Positions 16,674 through 26,306 of a stretch of DNA of 64,000 bases are shown here, in pieces (the stretch's first letter is position 1; every line of letters starts with the position of its first letter). Below the pieces are notes generated by a model. The model was not told the DNA's origin. It made no database searches and worked only from the letters and a program-made list of their open reading frames with translations. Source of the DNA: Geminicoccus roseus DSM 18922 (GTDB lineage: Bacteria; Pseudomonadota; Alphaproteobacteria; Geminicoccales; Geminicoccaceae); NCBI RefSeq assembly GCF_000427665.1, contig NZ_KE386572.1:248001-312000 (forward strand), read 5' to 3'. Both the position numbers and the translations under genes were made by a program.

Positions 16674-16898
16674 TCAGTGGCGGGTGGTCTGGGACGGCAG
16701 TTCGTCGGCCGGCTCGGCCTGGCGCGCCAGGATGTCCTCGATCTCAGCCCGCAGCCGGCCCGCAGCCGCGTCGTTGGTCAACAGCATCTGGGCGAGCAAC
16801 TGGATGTGCTCGTAGTCCTCGTCCCGGACCCAGACTTCGGTCCGCTCCAGCTCCGCCGCGGCGGGCGGAATCTGGAGGTACAGGCGGTCGTTCTGCAT
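16674..16898 (-). CDS. Small protein, member D of the local family
   Basis: 74 residues from the ATG at 16896-16898 (a start 16 codons earlier would run through the operator-like repeat). ERTEVWVRDEDYEHIQLLAQ followed by RLRAEIEDIL aligns with KRVEVLVPHPDAELVRRVAK and VLRATIEKA of member B: the strand-helix-helix layout is kept although the RR pair is lost. It is a one-gene unit with its own terminator downstream and a large palindromic site upstream, which fits an autoregulated small DNA-binding protein. Confidence 0.7.
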   Translation of the reverse strand: MQNDRLYLQIPPAAAELERTEVWVRDEDYEHIQLLAQMLLTNDAAAGRLRAEIEDILARQAEPADELPSQTTRH

Positions 16899-16923
16899 GG
16901 CCCTAACACTCCGGTGATGCACG

Positions 16924-16956
16924 CACGTGTTCATGGGATGAACCAATCATCACGTG
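16924..16956 (-). promoter_or_regulatory. Operator-like palindrome before small-protein gene D
   Basis: A perfect dyad, GTTCAT-GGG-ATGAAC (16929-16943), is flanked by two copies of the palindrome CACGTG (16924-16929 and 16951-16956). It lies 26-58 bases upstream of the gene D start, where a repressor would block transcription. Such nested symmetry is unlikely by chance and is what ribbon-helix-helix autoregulators bind. Confidence 0.6.
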
Positions 16957-17557
16957 GTGAAAACGGTCCTTGGTGCCGCAGGTCCAGGATCAGACGCAAG
17001 ATTGCGCGGGGCACCCCGCAACCCGTCCCGATACTGTCTGGATATTATCTACATCTTTCCCAGTGGTCCTGGGTAACGCGAGGCGGCTACACCAATCACA
17101 GGAGGCAGCACTTGTACCAGCCGGCTTGGTCTACCGTCTTTTCTCCGGATATAGGAACGTAAAGCCCTGTATAAAATTATGGCAATATTTAATGCGCAGG
17201 TACATTTCGGCAAAATGTCTAAAGTTTCAGGAATACCCTCGCAGCCTTAGCACAGGAGTCCTGTCCTTCATTCAAGGACCATTCACCAAGCCCATTCGCC
17301 ACAAGTCGCGCTTTCCGCTTGACCTCGCCAGATCCTGTGTCGCCAGCCGGGCGCCCTCCCCCCCGGACCGCCCTAATCGGCCATCCGGCAGGCCGGATCG
17401 TCCGGGAAATCGCGCCTTCGGGAAATTGTCGCCTGGGAAGTGCCACGCGTCGGGAAAGTTCTCCATAGAAGCGAAGCAGTCCGGCCGGCACCATGGCGGC
17501 GGTCGCGCAGAGAAGTTCGAGAAGAAGGCCAGGCGACCGACGGGCGACGGGCGCTCC
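16957..17557. other. Gene-free, AT-richer stretch
   Basis: 600 bases with no credible gene. From about 17030 to 17290 it is clearly richer in A and T than the rest of the window. One perfect dyad, ACATTT-N5-AAATGT, lies at 17202-17218. It may be the scar of accessory DNA next to the small-protein cluster; nothing else was recognised. Confidence 0.45.
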
Positions 17558-19543
17558 TCATCCGGCCAGGTGCCGCTCGGCCGCGGCGCGCTCCAGCGGG
17601 CGCGAGAACACGAAGCCCTGGGCGAACCCGCAGCCGAGCGCCCGCAGCCGCCGCACCTGCCCCTCGGTCTCCGCCCCTTCCGCCACCACCTCCATCCGCA
17701 GATTGCGCGCCAGGTCCAGGATGGTCTGGACGATCTGGCCGCCCTCGGTCCGGTCCTGCAGGCCGCGCACGAAGGAGCGGTCGATCTTGAGCGTGTCGAA
17801 CGGCAGACGGTGCAGGGAGCTGAGCGAGGAATAGCCGGTCCCGAAATCGTCGATGCTGAACCGGATGCCGAACCCCCGCAGGCGCTGCAGGATCGCGATG
17901 GTGCGCGCGGCGTCCTGGATGGTGGCGCTCTCGGTGATCTCCAGCCGCACCGTTTCCGGGCGCACCCCGCTCTCCTGGACCGCCAGGATCACCTGGTCGG
18001 CGAAATCCGCCTGGAGGAACTGGCGCGGCGAGACGTTGACGCTCATGGTCAGGGCCGCCGGGCAGCCGTCGCCCTGCTGCCAGACGGCCAGGGTGGCGAA
18101 CGCCTCGCGCATCACCCACTGCCCGATCGGCAGGATCAGCCCGGTATCCTCGGCCAGGCCGATGAACTCGGCGGGCGGCACCAGCCGGCCGTCGCCCTGC
18201 TGCCAGCGCACCAGCGCCTCGAAGCCGACCGCCCGGCCGGTCTCCAGCGCCACGATCGGCTGGTAGTGCAGGCGGAACTCGCCGCGGCGCACCGCCCGGC
18301 GCAATTCGCTCTCCAGCGACAGCCTGGCCATCGCGGTCTCGTGCAGGCTGCGGTCGAACACCTCGACCCGCGCCCCGCCCATGGACTTGGCCCGGTACAT
18401 GGCGAGGTCGGCGTCGCGCATCACGTCGGCGGCGCGCTCGTAGCCGGTGTCGCTGCTGGCAAGGCCGATGCTGGCGGAGCGGTGGATCTCCTTTCCCTCG
18501 ATGGTCAGCGGCAGCCGCAGCGCGTCCTGCAGGCGCTCGGCCACCTCCAGCGCCACCCCGCCATGCTCCAGCTCCTCCAGGAGCACGGTGAACTCGTCGC
18601 CGCCCAGCCGCGCCAGGCTGGGTGCGGCACCGAGCAGGCCCTGCGCCTCCGCATGGGCCAGCACCCCGCTCAGGCGCCGGCGGATCTCCAGCAGGAGCGC
18701 GTCGCCGGCGGCATGGCCCAGGCTGTCGTTGACCAGCTTGAAGCGGTCCAGGTCGACGAACAGCACCGCGAAGCCCATCTCCGGCCGGCGCCGGTGGGCC
18801 GCCACCGCCCGGTCGAGCCGGTCGGTGAACAAGAGCCGGTTGGGCAGGCCGGTGAGCGCGTCGTGGGAGGCGTCATGGACCAGCCGGGCGGCGGCGCCCT
18901 GGCGCTCGACCACCCGGCCAAGCTGGGTGCCGAGCTGCGCCACCACCGCGAGCAGGCCAAAGTCCGGCTCCCGCGGCTCGCCGAAGAAGAACTCCATCAC
19001 CGCCTGGACGGTGCTGCCGGCCAGCACCGGGACGGCGAAGCCCGAGCGCAGCCCGGCCTCGGCCGCCTCGGTGCGCCGAAAGCCCGGGTCCAGGGCCAGG
19101 TCGGGGATCCAGACGGCGGTCCCGCTCTCCAGGACCCGGCCGGGCAGGCCGTCGCCGCTGGCGAACTCGCTGCGCCGGGTGGCCTCCCGAAAGACCGCGA
19201 GCGCCTCCTGGTCCTGGGCATGCCAGACCGGCCCCGGCCGCAGGACCGGCGCGCCGTCGATGGCGCGCAGGTACACGTTGCCCAGCAGGCAGCCGGTATG
19301 GCGGCTGATCGCGCCCACCGCGAACTGGAGCGCCTCCTCGACCGAGGCCGCCTGGTTGGCCTTGGCGGTCACCGCCTCCAGCAGCAGGAGCCGGCGGCGC
19401 ATCTCGTGGAGGTCGCGCCGGACCTGGTCGGCGCTTCCCTCGGCCAGCAGCCGCGCCGCCCGCTCGCCCTGCAGCCGGCGCTCCAGCCAGGCGATCCGCT
19501 GCACGGAAGGATCCGACAGCCCGACGCCGCCCGCGTCCTCCAT
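17558..19543 (-). CDS. GAF-GGDEF-EAL cyclic-di-GMP protein
   Basis: 661 residues, cytoplasmic. Residues 10-57 are a charged coiled coil, 58-215 a GAF sensor domain, 220-395 a GGDEF diguanylate cyclase domain with an intact RLGGDEF motif (GGDEF at 314-318), and 405-661 an EAL phosphodiesterase domain with EALVRWQ (EAL at 442-444) and DDFGTGYSSLSSLHRLPFDT. Both active sites look intact, so it may make or break c-di-GMP depending on the GAF ligand. No adjacent partner suggests the signal. Confidence 0.93.
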   Translation of the reverse strand: MEDAGGVGLSDPSVQRIAWLERRLQGERAARLLAEGSADQVRRDLHEMRRRLLLLEAVTAKANQAASVEEALQFAVGAISRHTGCLLGNVYLRAIDGAPVLRPGPVWHAQDQEALAVFREATRRSEFASGDGLPGRVLESGTAVWIPDLALDPGFRRTEAAEAGLRSGFAVPVLAGSTVQAVMEFFFGEPREPDFGLLAVVAQLGTQLGRVVERQGAAARLVHDASHDALTGLPNRLLFTDRLDRAVAAHRRRPEMGFAVLFVDLDRFKLVNDSLGHAAGDALLLEIRRRLSGVLAHAEAQGLLGAAPSLARLGGDEFTVLLEELEHGGVALEVAERLQDALRLPLTIEGKEIHRSASIGLASSDTGYERAADVMRDADLAMYRAKSMGGARVEVFDRSLHETAMARLSLESELRRAVRRGEFRLHYQPIVALETGRAVGFEALVRWQQGDGRLVPPAEFIGLAEDTGLILPIGQWVMREAFATLAVWQQGDGCPAALTMSVNVSPRQFLQADFADQVILAVQESGVRPETVRLEITESATIQDAARTIAILQRLRGFGIRFSIDDFGTGYSSLSSLHRLPFDTLKIDRSFVRGLQDRTEGGQIVQTILDLARNLRMEVVAEGAETEGQVRRLRALGCGFAQGFVFSRPLERAAAERHLAG

Positions 19544-19791
19544 CAGGACGCCATCGGCCGGGTGCGGGCGGAGCGGTGGATGCGGGACGGACGGATGGCC
19601 TCAGCACTCCCAGCCATGGGCCGCCGGGGCATCCTGGACGCCACCGGGAGCCAGCCTGCAGGCCGGCCGAAGCTGACCTGATGTCCCAGATGATTGGACT
19701 TCAGCGTTCCGGATGTAAGTGAAATAAATCACTATTGATGGAGGTGTAGTTCTTTTTGGTTTCCGGAGGAGGATTACACTTGGCCGGCGGG

Positions 19792-20604
19792 TCAGGTCGT
19801 CCCGCCGCCGGGCTGCGCTGGCGACCGCCCGGCGGGCGGCTCGGCCGTGGGCGCCAGGCCGGACAGCACGCCGCGCAGCGTGTCGATCGGCACCGGGAAC
19901 ACGATGGTCGAGTTCTTGTCGGCGGCGATGTCGTAAAGGGTCGAGAGATAGCGCAGCTGCATGGCCTCGGGCCTGGCCGCCAGCATGTCGGCGGCCTGGA
20001 CCAGGCGCTCGGCGGCCTGCTGCTCGCCCTCGGCATTGATGATCCGCGCGCGCCGGTTGCGCTCGGCCTCGGCCTGCCTTGCGATGGCGCGCACCATGCT
20101 CTCGTCGATGTCGACGTGCTTGATCTCGACATTGGCAACCTTGATGCCCCAGGCGTCGGTCTGCGCGTCCAGGATCTCCTGCAGGTCGGCGTTGAGCTTG
20201 TCGCGCTCGGCCAGCATCTCGTCCAGCTCGTGCTTGCCCAGCACCGAGCGCAGCGTGGTCTGCGCCAGCTGGCTGGTGGCCATCATGAAGTCCTCGACCT
20301 GGATCACCGCCTTGTCCGGGTCGACCACCCGGAAGTAGAGCACCGCGTTGACCTTCACCGAGACATTGTCGTGGGAGATCACGTCCTGGCTCGGCACGTC
20401 CAGCACGATGGTGCGAAGATCCACCCGGACCAGCTGCTGGACCAGCGGGATCAGGATGATCAGGCCGGGGCCCTTCACCCCGGAGAAGCGCCCGAGGGTG
20501 AACACCACCCCGCGCTCGTACTCGCGCAGGATCCGGAGCGCCGAGACAACGATGCCCACCACCAGAACGGCGATCAGGGCGTAGGCGATCAGGTCGGTGG
20601 GCAT
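19792..20604 (-). CDS. Slipin (SPFH/stomatin-band 7 protein)
   Basis: 270 residues. One N-terminal membrane helix (residues 5-25) is followed by the SPFH domain: [29 protein letters not shown], then [20 protein letters not shown] and a long helical stalk [20 protein letters not shown]. Slipins scaffold membrane microdomains and are nearly always encoded next to an NfeD protease, as here. The two genes overlap by 16 bases and form a unit for membrane-protein quality control or microdomain organisation. Confidence 0.95.
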   Translation of the reverse strand: MPTDLIAYALIAVLVVGIVVSALRILREYERGVVFTLGRFSGVKGPGLIILIPLVQQLVRVDLRTIVLDVPSQDVISHDNVSVKVNAVLYFRVVDPDKAVIQVEDFMMATSQLAQTTLRSVLGKHELDEMLAERDKLNADLQEILDAQTDAWGIKVANVEIKHVDIDESMVRAIARQAEAERNRRARIINAEGEQQAAERLVQAADMLAARPEAMQLRYLSTLYDIAADKNSTIVFPVPIDTLRGVLSGLAPTAEPPAGRSPAQPGGGTT

Positions 20605-22025
20605 GGCGGTGCTGGCTCCTGGGGATCGGGGGACGGGTCGGGCTCGACCAGCAGGACGAGGCCGTCGCGGCCGGTGACGCGGATGCGGTCGGCGGGCGCG
20701 AGCGGGCTCGCCGAGCGGGCCTGCCAGTCCTCGCCGTGGAGATGGACCCGGCCCCGGCCGCCGGACCAGGACAGGACCCGGCCGCTGGCGCCGACCCTGG
20801 CCGGTCCACCGGTCACTACGGAGCGGCGGTGCGCGCGGATCGCCGCGGCCAGCACCACCACGATCAGGACCGCGCTCAGGCCCGTGGCGACCAGCACCAC
20901 CGGCACGGACAGCTGGAAGCCCGGCACGTCCTCGAACAGGAACAGGGAGCCCAGCCCGAACGCCACCGCCCCGCCGATCCCCAGCACCCCGAAGGACGGC
21001 GCGAACGCCTCGGCCACCAGCAGGGCGATGCCGAGCAGCATCAGGCCGGCCCCGGCATGGTCGATCGGCAGGAGGTTCAGGGCGAACAGCGCCACGATCA
21101 GCGCGATGGCGCCGACCGTGCCGGGAACGATGGCGCCGGGCGAGAAGAACTCGAAGATGATGCCGTAGATGCCGACCAGCATCAGGATGTAGGCGATGTT
21201 GGGATCGGTGATCACCGCCAGGGCCTGCAGCCGCCAGCCGGGCTCGATCGGCACCACGGCCAGGCCTTGCGTGGCGAGGGTGACGTCCTCCCCGCCCAGA
21301 TGCACGGTCCGGCCGTCCGCCTGGCGCAGCAGATCGTCCAGGTCGCCAGCGACGATCTCGATCACCTGCTGGTCCAGGGCAGCGCTGGCGGTGAGCGTCG
21401 CGGCTTCGCGCACCGCCTCTTCGGCCCAGTCGGCGTTGCGGCCGTGCAGCTCGGCCAGGCCGCGGATCTGCGCCACCGCGTCGTTGACCGCCTTGGCGGT
21501 GGCGGCATCCGCGGGGGCTTCGTCCTCGCCCTCCTCCTCGCCTCCGCTCCCGGCGGGCGCGCCCAGCTGGATCGGCGTCGCGGCCCCCAGATGGGTCCCG
21601 GGCGCCATGGCGGCAAGCTGGGCGGCGTAGAGCATGTAGGTGCCGGCACTGGCGGCCCTGGCCCCGGCCGGGGCGACGAACACCGCGATCGGCACCGGCG
21701 AGGCCAGCATCGCCAGGATGATCTCGCGGGTGGAGGAGGACAGGCCGCCGGGCGTGTCCAGGCGCAGCACGACCAGGTCGGCCTCGCGCCGGGCGGCGGT
21801 CTCAAGGCCGTTGGCGAGATAGCCGGCGGTGGCCGGGCCGATGGCACCCTGCACGTCGAGCACCACCACCCCGCCGCGCCCGGGGTCCTGGACAGCGTCC
21901 TGGCCGGCACCGGCCAGCGGCAGAACCAGCAGGAGGCAGAACAGCAGGGCGCGGCAGGCGGCTGCCGCCCGGGAAAGCCGGCCGGGCGCTCGCCTGCAAG
22001 AACCCGCGCGCCTGTTCTCCTGCAC
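20589..22025 (-). CDS. nfeD: NfeD-family membrane-bound serine protease
   Basis: 478 residues from a GTG preceded by AGGA. Signal/anchor at 22-42; a ClpP-class protease domain with the nucleophile region [12 protein letters not shown] (Ser126) and a likely general base Lys178 ([10 protein letters not shown]); four to five membrane helices from about 265 to 420 ([20 protein letters not shown]); and a C-terminal OB-fold NfeD domain ([20 protein letters not shown]). This is the long form of NfeD, which cleaves the hydrophobic tail of partner slipins in the archaeal example. Overlaps the slipin gene. Confidence 0.93.
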   Translation of the reverse strand: MQENRRAGSCRRAPGRLSRAAAACRALLFCLLLVLPLAGAGQDAVQDPGRGGVVVLDVQGAIGPATAGYLANGLETAARREADLVVLRLDTPGGLSSSTREIILAMLASPVPIAVFVAPAGARAASAGTYMLYAAQLAAMAPGTHLGAATPIQLGAPAGSGGEEEGEDEAPADAATAKAVNDAVAQIRGLAELHGRNADWAEEAVREAATLTASAALDQQVIEIVAGDLDDLLRQADGRTVHLGGEDVTLATQGLAVVPIEPGWRLQALAVITDPNIAYILMLVGIYGIIFEFFSPGAIVPGTVGAIALIVALFALNLLPIDHAGAGLMLLGIALLVAEAFAPSFGVLGIGGAVAFGLGSLFLFEDVPGFQLSVPVVLVATGLSAVLIVVVLAAAIRAHRRSVVTGGPARVGASGRVLSWSGGRGRVHLHGEDWQARSASPLAPADRIRVTGRDGLVLLVEPDPSPDPQEPAPPCPPT

Positions 22026-22091
22026 CGTTCCTGACCCCAGGGATGAGCAAAACAGTCTAGCAGCGACGAGCAGTTCCGTGCAGGCGCGCGT

Positions 22092-23126
22092 TCATTGCCC
22101 GTCCAGGAAGAACAGGACCACCAGACCCACCACAAAGAAGACGATCGCCGCCAGCGCGTCGTAGCCCATGCGCATGACGGTCTTGTCCTTGCGCTCCAGC
22201 AGGCCCAGCACGAACAGGCCGGTCAGGATCAGGGCCAAGAGGGCCGCCACCGCCTCGAACCGGCCGGCCATGCCCAGCACCGGCTCGCCCTGGTAGACCA
22301 GGTCGGCCAGGAAGATCAGGGCGATGTTGAACAGGTTGGTGCCGAAGATGTCGCCCACCGCCATCTCGTAGCGGCGGATGCGCAACGCGGCGATGATCGA
22401 GCTGAGCTCGGGCAGCGAGGTGGCGAAGCCCACCAGGACCAGGCCGACCAGCCCGGCGCCCAGGCCGCTCTGCACCGCGATGGCGTCGCCGGTCTGCGCC
22501 AGGAAGAACCCGGCCACCAGGATCACCAGGGCGGCGAGCGCGGTGCGCCAGACCAGGCCCTGCAGGGAGGTGTCCGGCCGGCCGGGGCTTTTCGCCGGCG
22601 GCGGCTCCTGGTCGCCCACCACCTCCCAGACATGGCGCCGCTCGTAGCCGGACGACAGCCAGAGCGAGGCCACGCACAGGAACAGCAGCGCCCAGGCGCC
22701 GATCCCGATGCCGAACACCGGCCAGTCGCCGCTGACCACCACCATCGCCACCCCGGCCAGCAGCAGGATGCCGAGGGTGCCCTGGAGCAGGGTGGAGGGC
22801 TTGGCGACCACCGAGGTCAGCGCGTCGCGACCGAGCACCGCGTCGGCCACCGCCAGCAGCAGGATGTTGGAGGACGCGCTGCCCAGGAGGTTGTTGACCG
22901 CGAGCGGCGCGTTGCCGGTCCAGGACGCGGTGGTGACGGTGGCGATCTCCGGCAGCGAGGTGATCCCGCCCAGCAGCAGCATGCCGATGAAGGCCTGGCC
23001 GACCCCGGTCTTCTCGGCGATGCCGTCCACATAGACCGCGAGCCTGGTGCCGGCCGCCCAGACAAAGGCGCCGCTGGCGGCGAAGATCAGCAGGTTCAGC
23101 CAGATCGCGAAATTCTCAAACCCCAT
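22092..23126 (-). CDS. Na+/Ca2+-type cation antiporter (CaCA family)
   Basis: 344 residues, about ten hydrophobic helices. The two inverted alpha-repeats of the family are visible: GGITSLPEIATV with GSASSNILLLAVAD in the first half, FATSLPELSSII with FGTNLFNIALIFLAD in the second. A hydrophilic loop (about 165-185) separates them. Members exchange Ca2+ (or other cations) for Na+ or H+ across the inner membrane. The ATG has GGAACG upstream. It shares the strand of NfeD and slipin but is 66 bases away. Confidence 0.92.
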   Translation of the reverse strand: MGFENFAIWLNLLIFAASGAFVWAAGTRLAVYVDGIAEKTGVGQAFIGMLLLGGITSLPEIATVTTASWTGNAPLAVNNLLGSASSNILLLAVADAVLGRDALTSVVAKPSTLLQGTLGILLLAGVAMVVVSGDWPVFGIGIGAWALLFLCVASLWLSSGYERRHVWEVVGDQEPPPAKSPGRPDTSLQGLVWRTALAALVILVAGFFLAQTGDAIAVQSGLGAGLVGLVLVGFATSLPELSSIIAALRIRRYEMAVGDIFGTNLFNIALIFLADLVYQGEPVLGMAGRFEAVAALLALILTGLFVLGLLERKDKTVMRMGYDALAAIVFFVVGLVVLFFLDGQ

Positions 23127-23439
23127 CGGTCGTTCCGGTCAGGTCGGTGGGGCGTCGTTCCCGGAGCGGGTCGGCTTCGTGCAAGGGATCGGCCTCCGGT
23201 CGGCAGGTGCGGCAGGTGGCGCGGCGGGACGGCAGGCGCATCCCGGCGCCGCGATGTTGGTAACGGGCGACGACGCAGGTCGATCCCGCAGCACCCGGCA
23301 TTCCCTTGGGCGCCCGCCCTGCATCAAGACCCTGGCCGCGCTGGCGAGAAACCGACAAAAAGCTCCGTTCCCAGGCCGGACGAACGCCGTGCGGTCGGCC
23401 AGAGCGGAGGCGGGGCAGCGGCGCGAGGACGCCTGGACC
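23127..23439. other. Divergent intergenic region, antiporter / GMC operon
   Basis: 313 GC-rich bases that must contain promoters for two divergent units. I see no convincing promoter boxes, dyad or RNA element. Confidence 0.4.
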
Positions 23440-25059
23440 ATGACGAGCTTCGACTATGTGGTTGTCGGCGCCGGCTCGGCCGGCTGCGTGCTGGCGGACC
23501 GGTTGTCCGAGAGCGGGAGGTTCAGCGTGCTGGTGCTGGAGGCCGGCGGCCATGACCGGCGCCCCTGGATCAAGCTGCCGGTCGGCTACGGGCGCTGCTT
23601 CCACGACGAGCGGATCAACTGGCGCTACACCGCCGAGCCCGATCCCGGCCTGGACAACCGGGCCGGCTACTGGCCGCGCGGCCGGGTGGTCGGCGGCTCC
23701 AGCTCGATCAACGCCCTGGTCTGGTGCCGCGGCCTGCCCCACGATTTCGACGACTGGCAAGACGCCGGCAATCCCGGCTGGGGCTGGGCGGAGGTGGAGC
23801 CGGTGTTCCAGCGGCTGGAGCGGCGCATCGACCGCCACGGCGTGGCGTCCGGCGAGGGGCCGATGTGCATCGCCGATGTCAGCGACGAGGCCCATCCGGT
23901 CAAGGAGCGCTTCTTCGCCGCCGCCCGCGAGCTGGGCCTGCCGCGCAGCGAGGACTTCAACGGCCCAAGCCCGGAAGGGGTCGGGATCTATGCGATCACC
24001 CGGCGCAAGGGCCTGCGCTGCTCGGCGGCCGACGCGTTCCTGCGCCCGGCGCTGCGGCGCAAGAACGTCGAGCTGCGCACCGGCGCGGTGGTCACCCGGA
24101 TCGTCCTGGACCAGGGCCGCGCCGTGGCGGTGCAGTTCGAGCGGGATGGCGCGGCCTGGACGGTGCAGGCGCGGGTCAGCGTGATCCTGAGCGCCGGGGC
24201 GGTGGCCTCGCCGCAGCTTTTGCAGCTGTCCGGGATCGGGCCGGGGGCGCTGTTGCAGGAGCACGGCATCGAGGTGGCGCTCGACCGCCAGGCGGTGGGC
24301 TCCCACCTGCAGGACCATCTGGCGCTGACCTATGGCTACCGCTCCCGGGTCGCCACCCTGAACGCCGAGCTGGTGCCCTGGCGGGGCAAGATCCGCGCCG
24401 CCCTGCGCTACGGGCTCGGCCGGGGCGGGCCGCTGTCGCTCAGCGTCAACCAGTGCGGCGGCTTCGTGCGCGCGGCCCCCGACCGGCCGCATCCCGACAT
24501 CCAGCTTTATTTCAACCCGCTCACCTACACCATGGTGAGCGGGCGGCGGCGGCCGCTCAACGTGCCGGACCGGGCGTCCGGCTTCTTCCTGTGCTTCCAG
24601 CCGACCCGGCCGACCAGCCGGGGGCGGATCGAGATCCGCTCGCCGGACTGGCGGCTGCCGCCCCGGATCCAGCCGAACTCGCTGTCCACCGACAAGGACC
24701 GGGACGATGCGGTCGCCGGCGGCCGGCTCCTGCGGGCGATGGTGCAGACCGAGGCGATGCGGGCTTTGATCGAGCGGCCGATCGGCCCGGACATCGGCGT
24801 GATGGACGACCAGGCGATCCTGGACGACTTCCGGGCGCGCGCCAGCACGGTGTTCCACCCGGTCAGCACCTGCAGGATGGGCCCGGATCCGAAAGACGCG
24901 GTGGTCGACCCGTCGCTGCGGGTGCATGGGATCGAGGGCTTGCGGGTGGTGGACGCCTCGGTGTTTCCCTCGATCACCTCGGGCAACACCAACGCGCCGA
25001 CCATCATGCTGGCGCACAAGGCCGCCGAAGTGATCCTGCGCGACGCCGCCGGCGGCTGA
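23440..25059 (+). CDS. GMC-family FAD oxidoreductase (choline/alcohol dehydrogenase-like)
   Basis: 539 residues. The FAD-binding beta-alpha-beta motif VVVGAGSAGCVLADRLS is at residues 7-23, RGRVVGGSSSINALVWCRG is the first GMC signature, and SAGAVASPQLLQLSGIG the second. The C-terminal part has VFHPVSTCRMGPDP, with the usual active-site His, and TSGNTNAPTIMLAHKAAE. Such enzymes oxidise alcohols, sugars or choline to aldehydes, passing electrons to quinone or O2. It opens a four-gene run with an enolase-superfamily enzyme, so the substrate is probably a polyol or sugar derivative. The ATG at 23440 is where homology begins. Confidence 0.93.
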   Translation: MTSFDYVVVGAGSAGCVLADRLSESGRFSVLVLEAGGHDRRPWIKLPVGYGRCFHDERINWRYTAEPDPGLDNRAGYWPRGRVVGGSSSINALVWCRGLPHDFDDWQDAGNPGWGWAEVEPVFQRLERRIDRHGVASGEGPMCIADVSDEAHPVKERFFAAARELGLPRSEDFNGPSPEGVGIYAITRRKGLRCSAADAFLRPALRRKNVELRTGAVVTRIVLDQGRAVAVQFERDGAAWTVQARVSVILSAGAVASPQLLQLSGIGPGALLQEHGIEVALDRQAVGSHLQDHLALTYGYRSRVATLNAELVPWRGKIRAALRYGLGRGGPLSLSVNQCGGFVRAAPDRPHPDIQLYFNPLTYTMVSGRRRPLNVPDRASGFFLCFQPTRPTSRGRIEIRSPDWRLPPRIQPNSLSTDKDRDDAVAGGRLLRAMVQTEAMRALIERPIGPDIGVMDDQAILDDFRARASTVFHPVSTCRMGPDPKDAVVDPSLRVHGIEGLRVVDASVFPSITSGNTNAPTIMLAHKAAEVILRDAAGG

Positions 25060-25092
25060 ACCTCTCCCCTCCTGCTCCAAGGACCTGCCCGC

Positions 25093-26283
25093 ATGAAGCT
25101 CCAGGACGTGCGCGTCTTCGTGGTCGGCAACCCGCCGCCCGGCCATGGCGGACGCTATTTCGTGTTCCTCAAGCTATCCACCGCCTGCGGGATCGAGGGC
25201 GTGGGCGAGGTCTATGCCGCGAGCTTCGGGCCGCACGTGGTGGCGCGGATGGTGGAGGACGTGTTCGCAAGGCGCTTTGCCGGGGCCGATCCGACCCGGA
25301 TCGAGACCCTGTGGCGGCAGGTGCACGGCTCCGGCTTCAGCCAGCGCCCCGACCCCAGCCTGATGGGGGTGATGAGCGCGCTGGAGATGGCCTGCTGGGA
25401 CATCGCCGGCAAGGCGCTGGACCGCCCGGTCTACGACCTTTTGGGCGGCCGGGTGCGCGAGCGGCTGCGCTCCTACACCTATCTCTACCCCGACATCGAC
25501 GGCGACGACGGGTTCTACCACGACGCCGAGCGCTCCGCTGTCCGCGCGCTGCACTATGTGGAGCAGGGCTTCACCGCGGTGAAGTTCGACCCGGCCGGGG
25601 CCTATTCGGCGTTCGACCCGCGCCAGCCGGACCTGGAGGCGCTCTCGCGCTCCGAGCGGTTCGTGCGGCTGATCCGCGACGCGGTGGGCGACCGCGCCGA
25701 CCTCCTGTTCGGGACCCATGGCCAGTTCACCGCGTCGGGGGCGATCCGCATGGCCAGGCGGCTGGAGCCCTACGACCCGCTCTGGTTCGAGGAGCCGGTG
25801 CCGCCGGAAATGCCGGAAGAAATGGCGAAAGTGGCGCGCGCCACCAGCATCCCCGTGGCGACGGGCGAGCGGCTGACCACCAAGTACGAGTTCGCCCGGG
25901 TGCTCTCCACCGGGGCCGCCAGCATCCTGCAGATGAACCTTGGCCGGGTCGGTGGCCTGCTGGAAGCGAAGAAGATCGCCGGGATGGCCGAGGCGCACTA
26001 CGCCCAGGTGGCGCCGCATCTTTATTGCGGGCCGGTGGTGGCGGCGGCGAACATCCAGCTGGCCGCCTCGATCCCGAACTTTCTGATCCTGGAGAGCATC
26101 GAGCGCTTCGGCGGCTTCCACGCAAAGCTCCTGAAAGCGCCGATCACCTGGGAGGACGGTTACGTGATCCCGTCCGCCGCGCCGGGGCTCGGGGTCGAGC
26201 TCGACGAGGAGGTGGCGCTGGCCCACCCCTATCCGGCCGATGGCCCGCTGCATCTGGAAATGGCCGACCGGCCGCTCGGCTGA
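25093..26283 (+). CDS. Enolase-superfamily enzyme (mandelate racemase / muconate lactonizing type)
   Basis: 396 residues. An N-terminal capping domain is followed by the TIM barrel from about residue 125. Visible active-site elements: Lys164 (AVKFDP), Glu233/Glu234 (WFEEP), Glu259 (ATGER) and His309 (APHLYCGP). The strand that usually supplies the first Mg2+ ligand as Asp reads FGTHGQF here, so the ligand set is unusual. The closest types are sugar-acid dehydratases, which remove water from aldonates to give 2-keto-3-deoxy acids. Lies 33 bases after the GMC gene and 23 before the dehydrogenase, clearly one operon. Substrate unknown. Confidence 0.88.
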   Translation: MKLQDVRVFVVGNPPPGHGGRYFVFLKLSTACGIEGVGEVYAASFGPHVVARMVEDVFARRFAGADPTRIETLWRQVHGSGFSQRPDPSLMGVMSALEMACWDIAGKALDRPVYDLLGGRVRERLRSYTYLYPDIDGDDGFYHDAERSAVRALHYVEQGFTAVKFDPAGAYSAFDPRQPDLEALSRSERFVRLIRDAVGDRADLLFGTHGQFTASGAIRMARRLEPYDPLWFEEPVPPEMPEEMAKVARATSIPVATGERLTTKYEFARVLSTGAASILQMNLGRVGGLLEAKKIAGMAEAHYAQVAPHLYCGPVVAAANIQLAASIPNFLILESIERFGGFHAKLLKAPITWEDGYVIPSAAPGLGVELDEEVALAHPYPADGPLHLEMADRPLG

Positions 26284-26306
26284 GCAAAAGGGGGGAGGAA
26301 CCCGAC

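Noticed and set aside
17219-17494. Possible 91-residue minus-strand protein in the AT-richer gap
   Set aside because: No codon bias, no ribosome-binding site and no recognisable pattern.
16970-19681. 903-codon open frame opposite the GAF-GGDEF-EAL gene
   Set aside because: Antisense shadow; the minus-strand gene has intact GGDEF and EAL motifs and codon bias.
23724-26306. Long open frame in front of, and in frame with, the hydroxyisobutyrate-dehydrogenase-like gene
   Set aside because: It runs through the GMC and enolase-superfamily genes in a wrong frame; the dehydrogenase has its own ATG and strong ribosome-binding site at 26307.
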